From: Lawsonibacter sp.
GTDB taxonomy: Bacteria; Bacillota; Clostridia; Oscillospirales; Oscillospiraceae
Reading direction: 5' to 3'
Length of the DNA stretch: 12,103 bases
NCBI GenBank assembly: GCA_020025455.1
Contig: JAHHSC010000036.1
Location: 1 to 12,103, forward strand
Below the pieces are notes generated by a model. It was given only the letters and a program-made list of their open reading frames with translations, was not told the DNA's origin and ran no database searches. The translations under genes and the position numbers were made by a program. Numbering within the stretch: position 1 is the stretch's first letter; every line of letters starts with the position of its first letter. Positions 7,484 to 12,103 of the stretch are shown here, piece after piece.

Positions 7484-8668
7484 TTATTTCTTGTAGAGTT
7501 CCTGAGAGGCAATGAACTTCTGGTGCTCCTCATACGTCTTGAAGAAGTGGTGCACCTTATCATCACCCAGGGCGTAATAGTAGTAGTTGCTCTTTTCCGG
7601 GTGCATGGCCGCGCGGATGGAGTCCATGCCGGGGTTGCAGATGGGTCCGGGCGGCAGACCCTTATACTTATACGTGTTGTAGGGGGAATCAATGGCCTTG
7701 TCCGCCTCGGTCGGCACCTTGCCGCCATTCAGATAGGCCAGAGTCGCGTCAATTTGGAGGTACCCGGCTGTACCGGCCTTGGGGTTATTGAGTCGGTTAT
7801 AGATGACCGAAGCAATGAGCGCCCGGTCCGTTCCGTCTGTCTCCTTCTCGATGAGGGATGCCACCGTCAGCACCTCATGCATGGTCTTGCCGGAATTGGT
7901 GATCTCCTCCCGGAGCTCATCGGTGATACGGCTGTCGAAGTTCACCAGCAGCTTGTTGATGGCGTACAGGGGGCTGTGGGGGGTGTAGAAGGTATAGGTA
8001 TCCGGGTAGAGGTAGCCCTCCAGTCGGCCGGCATCCCCCAGAGGAAGGTCCTTCAGGAAGGAGAACTGGTAATCGTGCTCTGCGGCCTCCTTTTTGAGGT
8101 CCTCCGCCGTGGCCACCCCCTTCTCCTCCAGCAGTTCAAAGATCTGCTGGGTGGAGTAGCCCTCCGGGATGACGACCGACACCTCCGCCTTGGTGGCCGA
8201 GTTCACGCTCATACCGGCGATCAGAGCGCGGTAATCCATATCGGTGTTCAGGGTATAGGTTCCCATTGTCACCTTGTCCTTGCTGTGGGTAATGGTGGCA
8301 AAGAGTTTAAAGAGGGTTCGGTACTGAATCAGCCCCTCCTTATCCAGACGCTTGGCCACGTCGCCGAAGGAGTCCTCTGCGGTGATGGTAATGGTCACCG
8401 TCTTGGGCTTCTTATTGAGCGCCAGCACATCGTTGGCCATCGCCCAGCCCACACAGGCCAGCAGAATGGACACACCGATCACGCCCACCGCATACAGCAT
8501 GGCAAAGCTTGCCCCCACCTGTTTTTTGCGGCTTGCGCGGCGATCGTTCCGGTTATGTTCCCGGTGGCCTTCCCGGCGGTCATCATAGCGATCATACCGC
8601 TCGCGCCGGCCGCGGCTGTCGGATCGGCGGTCGTCCCTTGGGCTGCGGCTTCTTCGTTCCTGTGGCAT
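7484..8668 (-). CDS. mltG: Endolytic murein transglycosylase MltG
   Basis: This 394-residue YceG-like lytic transglycosylase cleaves nascent peptidoglycan strands inside the chain and sets glycan length during wall elongation. The first 50 residues are a highly charged Arg/Asp-rich cytoplasmic tail. A single membrane helix follows at about residues 52-77 and the rest faces outward. A LysM-like region spans about 85-155. The catalytic domain carries EGYLYPDTYTF (217-227), LTVASLIEKE with the presumed catalytic Glu274, RALIASVIYNRLNN (282-295), LQIDATLAYL (304-313), and the closing YNTYKYKGLPPGPICNPG. AGGAG lies 8 nt before the ATG. A TATACT (8729-8724, minus strand) could be its -10 but has no clear -35. 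The long basic/acidic N-terminal tail is larger than in enterobacterial MltG but common in Clostridia. Confidence 0.95.
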   Translation of the reverse strand: MPQERRSRSPRDDRRSDSRGRRERYDRYDDRREGHREHNRNDRRASRKKQVGASFAMLYAVGVIGVSILLACVGWAMANDVLALNKKPKTVTITITAEDSFGDVAKRLDKEGLIQYRTLFKLFATITHSKDKVTMGTYTLNTDMDYRALIAGMSVNSATKAEVSVVIPEGYSTQQIFELLEEKGVATAEDLKKEAAEHDYQFSFLKDLPLGDAGRLEGYLYPDTYTFYTPHSPLYAINKLLVNFDSRITDELREEITNSGKTMHEVLTVASLIEKETDGTDRALIASVIYNRLNNPKAGTAGYLQIDATLAYLNGGKVPTEADKAIDSPYNTYKYKGLPPGPICNPGMDSIRAAMHPEKSNYYYYALGDDKVHHFFKTYEEHQKFIASQELYKK

Positions 8669-8701
8669 AGATTCAGCTCCTAACGTTTTCCCATCTCTGT
8701 C

Positions 8702-8729
8702 ACCGTGGACAGGGAGTCTCCATAGTATA
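8702..8729 (+). promoter_or_regulatory. Sigma-K-like promoter pattern before the Cys-rich gene
   Basis: AC at 8702-8703 is followed after 17 nt by CATAGTATA at 8721-8729. This fits the B. subtilis sigma-K description (AC, 16-17 nt, CATAnnnTA) exactly. A housekeeping reading is poor: TGGACA at 8706 has no -10 at proper spacing. The pattern is short and could occur by chance, so it supports rather than proves sporulation control. The transcript would start near 8735 and carry a small hairpin (GCGGGA 8739-8744 with TCCCGC 8752-8757). Confidence 0.4.
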
Positions 8730-8779
8730 GTTCAGAACGCGGGATTCCTTCTCCCGCAGGGTAAGTGAGGTGAAGCGAT

Positions 8780-8989
8780 ATGTGTAACTGCTGCAATAAC
8801 AATTGCTGCTGCGGCGGCTACGGCGGCTACGGCGGCTGCGGATGCCTGTGGATCATCATCCTCATCATCATCCTGTTCTGCTGCTGCGGCGGCGGCTGGG
8901 GCAATAACTGCGGCTGCTGTGACTGCTGCGGCAACAACTGCTGCGGCAACAACAACTGCGGCTGCAACGACAACTGCGGGTGCTGCTGA
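8780..8989 (+). CDS. Cys/Gly/Asn-rich mini-protein with central hydrophobic segment
   Basis: This 69-residue protein is made of 23 Cys, 16 Gly and 13 Asn (75% of residues). A Cys/Asn N-terminus is followed by GGYGGYGG, then a hydrophobic stretch LWIIILIIILF at residues 23-33. The C-terminal half repeats CGCC, CCGNN and NCGC units. It is a convincing gene despite low complexity: GAGGTGA sits at 8767-8773 in front of the ATG, codon choice is clean, a hairpin follows the stop, and a promoter-like pattern precedes it. The layout resembles the small Gly-rich, single-helix proteins of sporeformers (YjcZ-like) combined with the Cys-rich cross-linked spore crust proteins, but I know no characterised match. 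A metal-binding (metallothionein-like) role is the main alternative. The minus strand of the same region encodes only an Ala-rich shadow frame. Confidence 0.75.
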   Translation: MCNCCNNNCCCGGYGGYGGCGCLWIIILIIILFCCCGGGWGNNCGCCDCCGNNCCGNNNCGCNDNCGCC

Positions 8990-9004
8990 CATAAGTCCCG
9001 ACAC

Positions 9005-9043
9005 GGGCGGAGAGAAAACCAGTTTCTCTCCGCCCCGCTTTCT
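9005..9043 (+). terminator. Hairpin between the convergent Cys-rich and fthC genes
   Basis: A perfect 13-bp stem (GGGCGGAGAGAAA at 9005-9017 with its complement at 9023-9035) has a 5-nt loop. It fills the 56-bp gap between the Cys-rich gene and the 3' end of the folate gene. The following CGCTTTCT is a poor T-run, and the other side has none, so it may act as a weak terminator or as a transcript-end stabiliser for either gene. Confidence 0.6.
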
Positions 9044-9045
9044 CA

Positions 9046-9618
9046 TCAGAAGGACAAGCTCTGGCGTTCGGTGAGCAGCACATCCACCTTGCTGTCGTGG
9101 GCCTCTGTCGGCACCTCGTCCTGGAGGACCACATCGCGGCACAGCCCGACGGTATCCCCTTCATAATGTTCCAGCCAGCGGTCATAGTAGCCGCCGCCGA
9201 AGCCCAGTCGATAGCCGCGGCGGTCATAGCACACCGCCGGCACCAGCACCAGGTCCACCTGCGCCCTGTCGATAAGGGGGCTGGACGGATCAGGCTCCCA
9301 GATGCCGAAGCCCGCATCGATCATGGGCCGCTCCGGTACATACTGGGGCAGCTCCATCAAATGTCCCGGAAGCATACGGGGCAGACAGATGGTCTTGCCC
9401 TGTGCCACCAGCTCTTTGATCAGAACCGAGGTGTCAGGCTCCTTGCCTGCGATTCCCCAGAATCCGAAAATAGTTTTGGCCTTCTGCACCTGGGGCAGGG
9501 CCAGGAATTTTTCAAACAGAGCCGCGTCGCTTCGCTTCAGCTCCTCCGCCGTCAGGGCGGACAGCTGCTTGCGCACCTGCTGACGCAGTGTTTTCTTCTT
9601 TTCAGCCATAGCAGACAC
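9046..9618 (-). CDS. 5-formyltetrahydrofolate cyclo-ligase
   Basis: This 190-residue enzyme uses ATP to convert 5-formyltetrahydrofolate into 5,10-methenyltetrahydrofolate, returning a stored or inhibitory folate to one-carbon metabolism. Length is typical. The N-terminal basic segment KKKTLRQQVRKQLSAL is characteristic, as is the ATP/phosphate-binding signature VPAVCYDRRGYRLGFGGG followed by YYDRWL at about residues 128-152. I chose the GTG at 9618 because AGGAGGT (9627-9633) lies 8 nt before it; an ATG at 9609 would be 17 nt away. The start lies inside the end of the DJ-1 gene (17-nt overlap), so translation is probably coupled. Confidence 0.93.
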   Translation of the reverse strand: MSAMAEKKKTLRQQVRKQLSALTAEELKRSDAALFEKFLALPQVQKAKTIFGFWGIAGKEPDTSVLIKELVAQGKTICLPRMLPGHLMELPQYVPERPMIDAGFGIWEPDPSSPLIDRAQVDLVLVPAVCYDRRGYRLGFGGGYYDRWLEHYEGDTVGLCRDVVLQDEVPTEAHDSKVDVLLTERQSLSF

Positions 9619-10141
9619 TGCTGCGCACCTCCTCTGCCTTTTCGGGCCCGGCCAGGAGCTCCACCAGCTTCAGACCAAAGTCGAACGCGGAACCTGCGGC
9701 ACGGCCGGTGACGATCTTCCCGTCCACCACGACGCTCTCGTTCTGGGGCAGGCCGTCCATGAGCCCGTGCTCCATGCCGGGGTAACAGGTGGCTTTCTTT
9801 CCACGCAGGTGGCCCCACTTGCCCAGTAGGGTAGGGGCGGCGCAGATCGCAGCCACCCAGATATCACGGTCGACCGCCTCCTGCACCATAGCCGCCACCG
9901 CGGGATCTTTGTCCAGATTATGAACGCCAATGCCTCCGCCGGGCAGCACAATCATATCTGTCCTGGTCAGATCGATCTCGGCCAGTGCACAGTCTGCCTT
10001 CACCGTAAGGCCGTGCCCGCCCATTTTGTCAAGTTTCTTGTGGGAGGCAAGCTCTGTCTCGATCCCAGCCCGCCGAAGCAGGTCCAGGGGGACCAGGGCC
10101 TCTGCTTCCTCAAACCCGTTTGCCAGCAGAATGTAGACCAT
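9602..10141 (-). CDS. DJ-1/PfpI family protein
   Basis: This 179-residue class I glutamine amidotransferase-like protein is of the DJ-1/YajL type. The nucleophile elbow AAICAAP gives Cys100, and GFEEAE near the N-terminus supplies the partner acid, about Glu14 by alignment to human Glu18. LPGGG is at 66-70. The position of human DJ-1 His126 is occupied by Tyr (ATCYPG), as in many bacterial members. Family members have been described as methylglyoxal-handling enzymes and redox-sensitive chaperones; which applies here is unknown. AGGAGG lies 5 nt before the ATG. The gene is the middle of tagA-DJ-1-folate cyclo-ligase and overlaps the latter by 17 nt. Confidence 0.92.
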   Translation of the reverse strand: MVYILLANGFEEAEALVPLDLLRRAGIETELASHKKLDKMGGHGLTVKADCALAEIDLTRTDMIVLPGGGIGVHNLDKDPAVAAMVQEAVDRDIWVAAICAAPTLLGKWGHLRGKKATCYPGMEHGLMDGLPQNESVVVDGKIVTGRAAGSAFDFGLKLVELLAGPEKAEEVRSSVCYG

Positions 10142-10157
10142 AGTGACCTCCTAATTT

Positions 10158-10184
10158 CGCCCAAACACCGTTTGGGCGTTTTTT
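10158..10184 (+). terminator. Plus-oriented hairpin with T-run between tagA and the DJ-1 gene
   Basis: CGCCCAAAC (10158-10166) pairs with GTTTGGGCG (10170-10178) in a perfect 9-bp stem with a 3-nt loop, followed by TTTTTT (10179-10184) that touches the tagA stop codon. The T-run is on the plus strand only; for the minus-strand genes on both sides the hairpin is followed by AAATTAGG, so it cannot be an ordinary terminator for tagA. It lies 8 nt upstream of the DJ-1 ribosome binding site. Confidence 0.7.
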
Positions 10185-10905
10185 AGTTTCGCTTAAACCG
10201 CTCCCCGGCGGCCTTCACCAGCACCAGGGGCAGCTTTGCCATGCGGCCGATACGCTTGGGTTCCTTTTTGAGGCGGTAAGCCCACTCCAAACCCATTTTC
10301 TGCCATTTCTCAGGCGCGCGCTCCACCTTTCCAGCGAACACATCCAGCGCGCCGCCCATGCCGATGGCCAGCTTTGCACCGGTGTGCTGCCCCCAGCGGG
10401 CCATCCACTTCTCCTGCTTGGGCGCACCCAGGCAGACAAACAGCAGGTCGGGACGGGCATCGGCCACCTTGACCAGCACTTCCTGCTCGTCCTTAAAATA
10501 GCCGTCCTGCGTTCCGCACAGCACGATGTTGGGGTGGCTCTCCAAAATACGGCGACCGGCCTCCTCCGCCACACCGGGCTTGGCCCCCAGCAGGAAAAGC
10601 CGGCCTTCCATCTCGTTCAGTACATCCAGCATGGCCTCGCCGAACTCGATGCCGGGCAGCCGGGTTTTAAGCGGGGTACCCAGGATCTTGGCGGAATAGA
10701 CCACGCCAATGCCGTCGGGCAGCACCAGGTCCGCCCCGTTCAGCACCCGGAGAAACTCCGGGTCCTTCTCCGCAGCCAGGATGAATTCCGGGTTTGGAGT
10801 GACCACATAGTGAAAGCGGTCCTCCCTCAGCAGCTGCGCGCCACGGGCATTGACCTCCTCCCGGGTCATATTATCAAAGTTGATGCCTAGTATTTCAGTC
10901 TTCAA
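10183..10905 (-). CDS. tagA: WecG/TagA/CpsF family glycosyltransferase
   Basis: This 240-residue glycosyltransferase of family GT26 transfers an N-acetylmannosamine-type sugar to lipid-linked GlcNAc at the inner face of the membrane, for teichoic acid or other cell-surface polymers. Conserved blocks are TPNPEF with Thr36, ADLVLPDGIGVV with Asp64 (these align with the active-site Thr37/Asp65 described for Thermoanaerobacter TagA), LFLLGAKPGVAE, and LLFVCLGAPKQEKWM. The C-terminus is the basic membrane-docking appendage (YRLKKEPKRIGRMAKLP). I place the start at TTG 10905: GGAGG (10916-10920) lies 10 nt upstream and the family begins right there (MKTEILGINFDN). A GTG at 10929 would add eight unrelated residues with a weak site. 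No other wall-polymer gene is in the window, so the exact product is unknown. Confidence 0.9.
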   Translation of the reverse strand: MKTEILGINFDNMTREEVNARGAQLLREDRFHYVVTPNPEFILAAEKDPEFLRVLNGADLVLPDGIGVVYSAKILGTPLKTRLPGIEFGEAMLDVLNEMEGRLFLLGAKPGVAEEAGRRILESHPNIVLCGTQDGYFKDEQEVLVKVADARPDLLFVCLGAPKQEKWMARWGQHTGAKLAIGMGGALDVFAGKVERAPEKWQKMGLEWAYRLKKEPKRIGRMAKLPLVLVKAAGERFKRN

Positions 10906-10915
10906 AATTTCCGAT

Positions 10916-10920
10916 CCTCC
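10916..10920 (-). promoter_or_regulatory. Ribosome binding site fixing a TTG start for tagA
   Basis: GGAGG on the minus strand precedes TTG at 10905 by 10 nt. If translation began at the GTG at 10929, this site would lie within the coding region. Confidence 0.6.
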
Positions 10921-10991
10921 ATAAGTCACCGAAGCGGGAGACCTTCACGGCGACTGCGTCAAATGGGCAATCCACGCCATGTTATTTTATC

Positions 10992-11020
10992 ATTTTACCA
11001 TGCTCAGACCGAAAAGTCTA
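10992..11020 (-). promoter_or_regulatory. Candidate tagA promoter
   Basis: On the minus strand TAGACT (11020-11015) is followed after 17 nt by TAAAAT (10997-10992), preceded by TGG as in extended -10 promoters. This gives four and five matches to the housekeeping consensus. Transcription would start near 10985 and leave an 80-nt leader before the TTG start. Confidence 0.5.
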
Positions 11021-11083
11021 TGAATTTTCCTTGAAGGTTTCCCCGCTTCCAAACCCCAGAAGGCGGGCTTTCCCCTCGTATTA

Positions 11084-11097
11084 TAGCCAATTGGCTA
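11084..11097. promoter_or_regulatory. Perfect 14-bp palindrome in the tagA-hbd divergent region
   Basis: TAGCCAATTGGCTA is perfectly self-complementary. Its left end overlaps, on the minus strand, a perfect TATAAT (11085-11080), a possible second -10 for leftward transcription though no good -35 is present. It has the size and symmetry of a site for a dimeric repressor or activator. Confidence 0.5.
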
Positions 11098-11102
11098 AGG
11101 TT

Positions 11103-11211
11103 TAGTATAACTTTTTAGTTATGGATATGTGTGTATTTTCATGTTAATTTATGAAATTTTATGTTAAAACCCGGTTTTTACTTGCTTTGCAAGAAAAAAA
11201 CAGTTATACTA
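11103..11211. repeat. 10-bp inverted repeat pair flanking the hbd upstream region
   Basis: TAGTATAACT at 11103-11112 recurs as its exact reverse complement AGTTATACTA at 11202-11211, 99 bp away. Each copy sits in a local dyad: ATAAC/GTTAT at 11107-11122, and GTTATA-C-TATAAC at 11203-11215. The second copy covers the hbd -10 elements. Between them is an AT-rich stretch with two direct ATGTTAA copies (11141-11147, 11161-11167), 20 bp apart. Confidence 0.5.
11163..11181. promoter_or_regulatory. 19-bp imperfect palindrome abutting the hbd -35 element
   Basis: GTTAAAACC (11163-11171) and GGTTTTTAC (11173-11181) are inverted repeats with one mismatch around a central C. The right arm ends one base before the candidate -35 at 11182. 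It does not fit the Rex consensus (TTGTTAA-N4-TTAACAA) well, though one arm includes TGTTAA. The regulator is unidentified. Confidence 0.5.
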
Positions 11212-11215
11212 TAAC
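11182..11215 (+). promoter_or_regulatory. Two interleaved candidate hbd promoters
   Basis: TTGCTT (11182-11187) pairs with TATACT (11205-11210) at 17 nt spacing. TTGCAA (11187-11192) pairs with TATAAC (11210-11215), also at 17 nt. Both -10 hexamers match five of six consensus bases. An A-run fills the spacer and AT-rich DNA lies upstream. The leader to the ATG at 11299 would be about 80 nt. Confidence 0.6.
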
Positions 11216-11229
11216 GCAAGAGAGCGGGA

Positions 11230-11250
11230 CCGGCCGTAAGCCGGCCTTTT
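11230..11250 (+). other. GC-rich hairpin with short T-run in the hbd leader
   Basis: Just downstream of the predicted transcription start, CCGGC (11230-11234) can pair with GCCGG (11240-11244), or alternatively GGCCG (11232-11236) with CGGCC (11242-11246). TTTT follows at 11247-11250. The stem is short, so this is a weak attenuator-like or mRNA-stabilising element. I see no recognised riboswitch around it. Confidence 0.4.
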
Positions 11251-11298
11251 CCAAAGCGAATTTATTTTATATCAACCATCGTTTTAGGAGGAGTTTTT

Positions 11299-12103
11299 AT
11301 GAAGGTAGCAGTTATTGGTGCCGGTACGATGGGTCGGGGCATTGCCCAGATCTTCGCCCAGAAGGGCCACACTGTCCTGATGTACGCCAGCAGCCCCGCA
11401 TCCGCACAGCGCCACAAAGATCAGTTGAATGCCTCTTTGAGCAAGCGCGTCGCCAAAGGCAAGATGGCTCAGGAGGACCTGGATGCCATGTTGGCCAACA
11501 TTCTGATCCCCGAGGAGAAGTCTGCCGCTTCCGACGCTGATCTGATCATCGAGTGCGTGAAAGAAGATATGGCCACCAAGAAGTCCCTGTTCACGGAGTT
11601 GGATGCCCTGTGCAAGCCCGAGACCGTCTTTGCCTCCAACACCTCCTCTCTGCCCATTACCGATATGGCCCACGGTCTGAACCACCCCCTGATCGGTATG
11701 CACTTCTTCAACCCCGTGCCCACCATGCGCCTGATCGAGATCATCCGCGGTCTGAACACCCCCGATGAGACCTTCCAGTTCACCTACGATCTGGCCCTCA
11801 GCCTGGGCAAGGACCCCGTTGAGGTGAAGGAGTCCCCCGGTTTCGTGGTCAATAAGCTGCTGATCCCCATGATCAACGATGCAATCGGCCTGGTCGAGAC
11901 TGGCGCCGCCTCTGTGGAGGACATCGACAAGTCCATGCAGCTGGGTGCAAACCACCCCATGGGCCCTCTGGCTCTGGGCGATTTCATCGGTCTGGACGTG
12001 TGTCTGGCCATCATGGAGACGCTGTACACCGAGTTCGGCGATTCCAAGTACCGCCCCACCTATCTGCTGAAAAAGATGGTCCGCGGCGGACGCCTGGGCC
12101 GCA
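11299..12103 (+). CDS. hbd: 3-hydroxybutyryl-CoA dehydrogenase (3'-truncated by window edge)
   Basis: This enzyme interconverts acetoacetyl-CoA and (S)-3-hydroxybutyryl-CoA, the second step from acetyl-CoA to butyryl-CoA in anaerobic butyrate formation, in the cytoplasm. The 268 complete codons read in one frame to the right edge; by comparison with clostridial Hbd (about 280 residues) only the last dozen or so residues are missing. The Rossmann motif GAGTMG is at residues 7-12. Active-site blocks follow: FASNTSSLPIT (about 111-121), GMHFFNPVP (133-141, catalytic His135), and a conserved ESPGFVVNKLLIPMIN. The C-terminal dimerisation domain carries LGANHPMGPLALGDFIGLDV. AGGAGG (11286-11291) lies 7 nt before the ATG. 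Oddly, the residue at the end of the second strand that usually holds NAD (Asp in the VRDI-type sequence of clostridial homologues) is Ala30 here, in MYASS. Downstream butyrate genes may follow outside the window. Confidence 0.95.
   Translation, partial: MKVAVIGAGTMGRGIAQIFAQKGHTVLMYASSPASAQRHKDQLNASLSKRVAKGKMAQEDLDAMLANILIPEEKSAASDADLIIECVKEDMATKKSLFTELDALCKPETVFASNTSSLPITDMAHGLNHPLIGMHFFNPVPTMRLIEIIRGLNTPDETFQFTYDLALSLGKDPVEVKESPGFVVNKLLIPMINDAIGLVETGAASVEDIDKSMQLGANHPMGPLALGDFIGLDVCLAIMETLYTEFGDSKYRPTYLLKKMVRGGRLGR

Noticed and set aside
7523..8683. 386-residue plus-strand open frame across mltG
   Set aside because: It is antisense to the clear, motif-bearing mltG gene. High-GC codon bias opens long frames on the opposite strand; its translation is His/Gly/Val-rich with no domain.
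8724..8729. TATACT on the minus strand as an mltG promoter
   Set aside because: Good -10 match, but no acceptable -35 at 16-18 nt, and the same bases are part of the plus-strand sigma-K-like pattern; kept only as a remark under mltG.
8732..9142. 136-residue minus-strand open frame opposite the Cys-rich gene
   Set aside because: It is an Ala/Val-rich low-complexity shadow of the repeated GCN/GGC codons of the Cys-rich gene, overlaps the end of the folate gene on the same strand, and has no ribosome binding site.
11141..11181. Possible Rex operator before hbd
   Set aside because: TGTTAA half-sites are present, but no TTGTTAA-N4-TTAACAA arrangement can be formed; the best inverted partner deviates at several positions.
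11151..11540. 129-residue plus-strand open frame starting in the hbd leader
   Set aside because: It begins at an ATG in the AT-rich operator region without a ribosome binding site, would run through the hbd promoter and leader, and then continues out of frame in hbd.
11284..11955. 223-residue minus-strand open frame across hbd
   Set aside because: It is antisense to hbd, which carries all family motifs; same GC-bias effect.

Overview
The window looks like chromosomal DNA of a high-GC Firmicute of the class Clostridia, probably an anaerobic gut member of the Oscillospiraceae (Flavonifractor/Pseudoflavonifractor/Intestinimonas-like). This is inferred from the G+C-rich codon use with strong AGGAGG ribosome binding sites, the clostridial-type 3-hydroxybutyryl-CoA dehydrogenase, the Firmicute-style sigma/anti-sigma pair, and the mltG-U32 peptidase order. 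Species cannot be settled from the window. I see no mobile element, CRISPR array, rRNA or tRNA gene; most of the window is ordinary core genome.

Layout. Positions 3-1817 (+) hold most of a YgiQ-type radical SAM protein, cut by the left edge and followed by an intrinsic terminator. A MATE efflux transporter follows at 1903-3273 (+). A compact bidirectional terminator (3275-3316) separates it from a long run of minus-strand genes. Read in their own direction these are mltG (8668-7484), a terminator, a U32-family TrhP-like tRNA hydroxylation protein (7424-6201), GluQRS (6192-5266), a terminator, an ECF-type sigma factor (5122-4562), and its overlapping membrane-anchored putative anti-sigma factor (4565-3315). 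The U32 protein and GluQRS both act on tRNA wobble-position modification and are translationally coupled.

Divergent from mltG is a tiny Cys/Gly/Asn-rich protein (8780-8989, +; 23 of 69 residues are Cys). A sigma-K-like promoter pattern lies in front of it, suggesting a spore-coat-like role. Convergent with it is a second minus-strand cluster: a TagA/WecG glycosyltransferase (10905-10183), a DJ-1/PfpI protein (10141-9602) and 5-formyltetrahydrofolate cyclo-ligase (9618-9046). The last two overlap.

The 393-bp divergent region 10906-11298 is AT-rich and unusually dense in dyad symmetries. It drives tagA leftward and hbd (3-hydroxybutyryl-CoA dehydrogenase, butyrate/crotonyl-CoA pathway) rightward; hbd runs off the right edge. 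The most interesting items are this operator-like array, the Cys-rich mini-protein, an 11-bp direct repeat over the sigma-factor promoter, a terminator-like hairpin pointing against its neighbouring genes, and the loss of the usual cofactor-binding Asp in Hbd.
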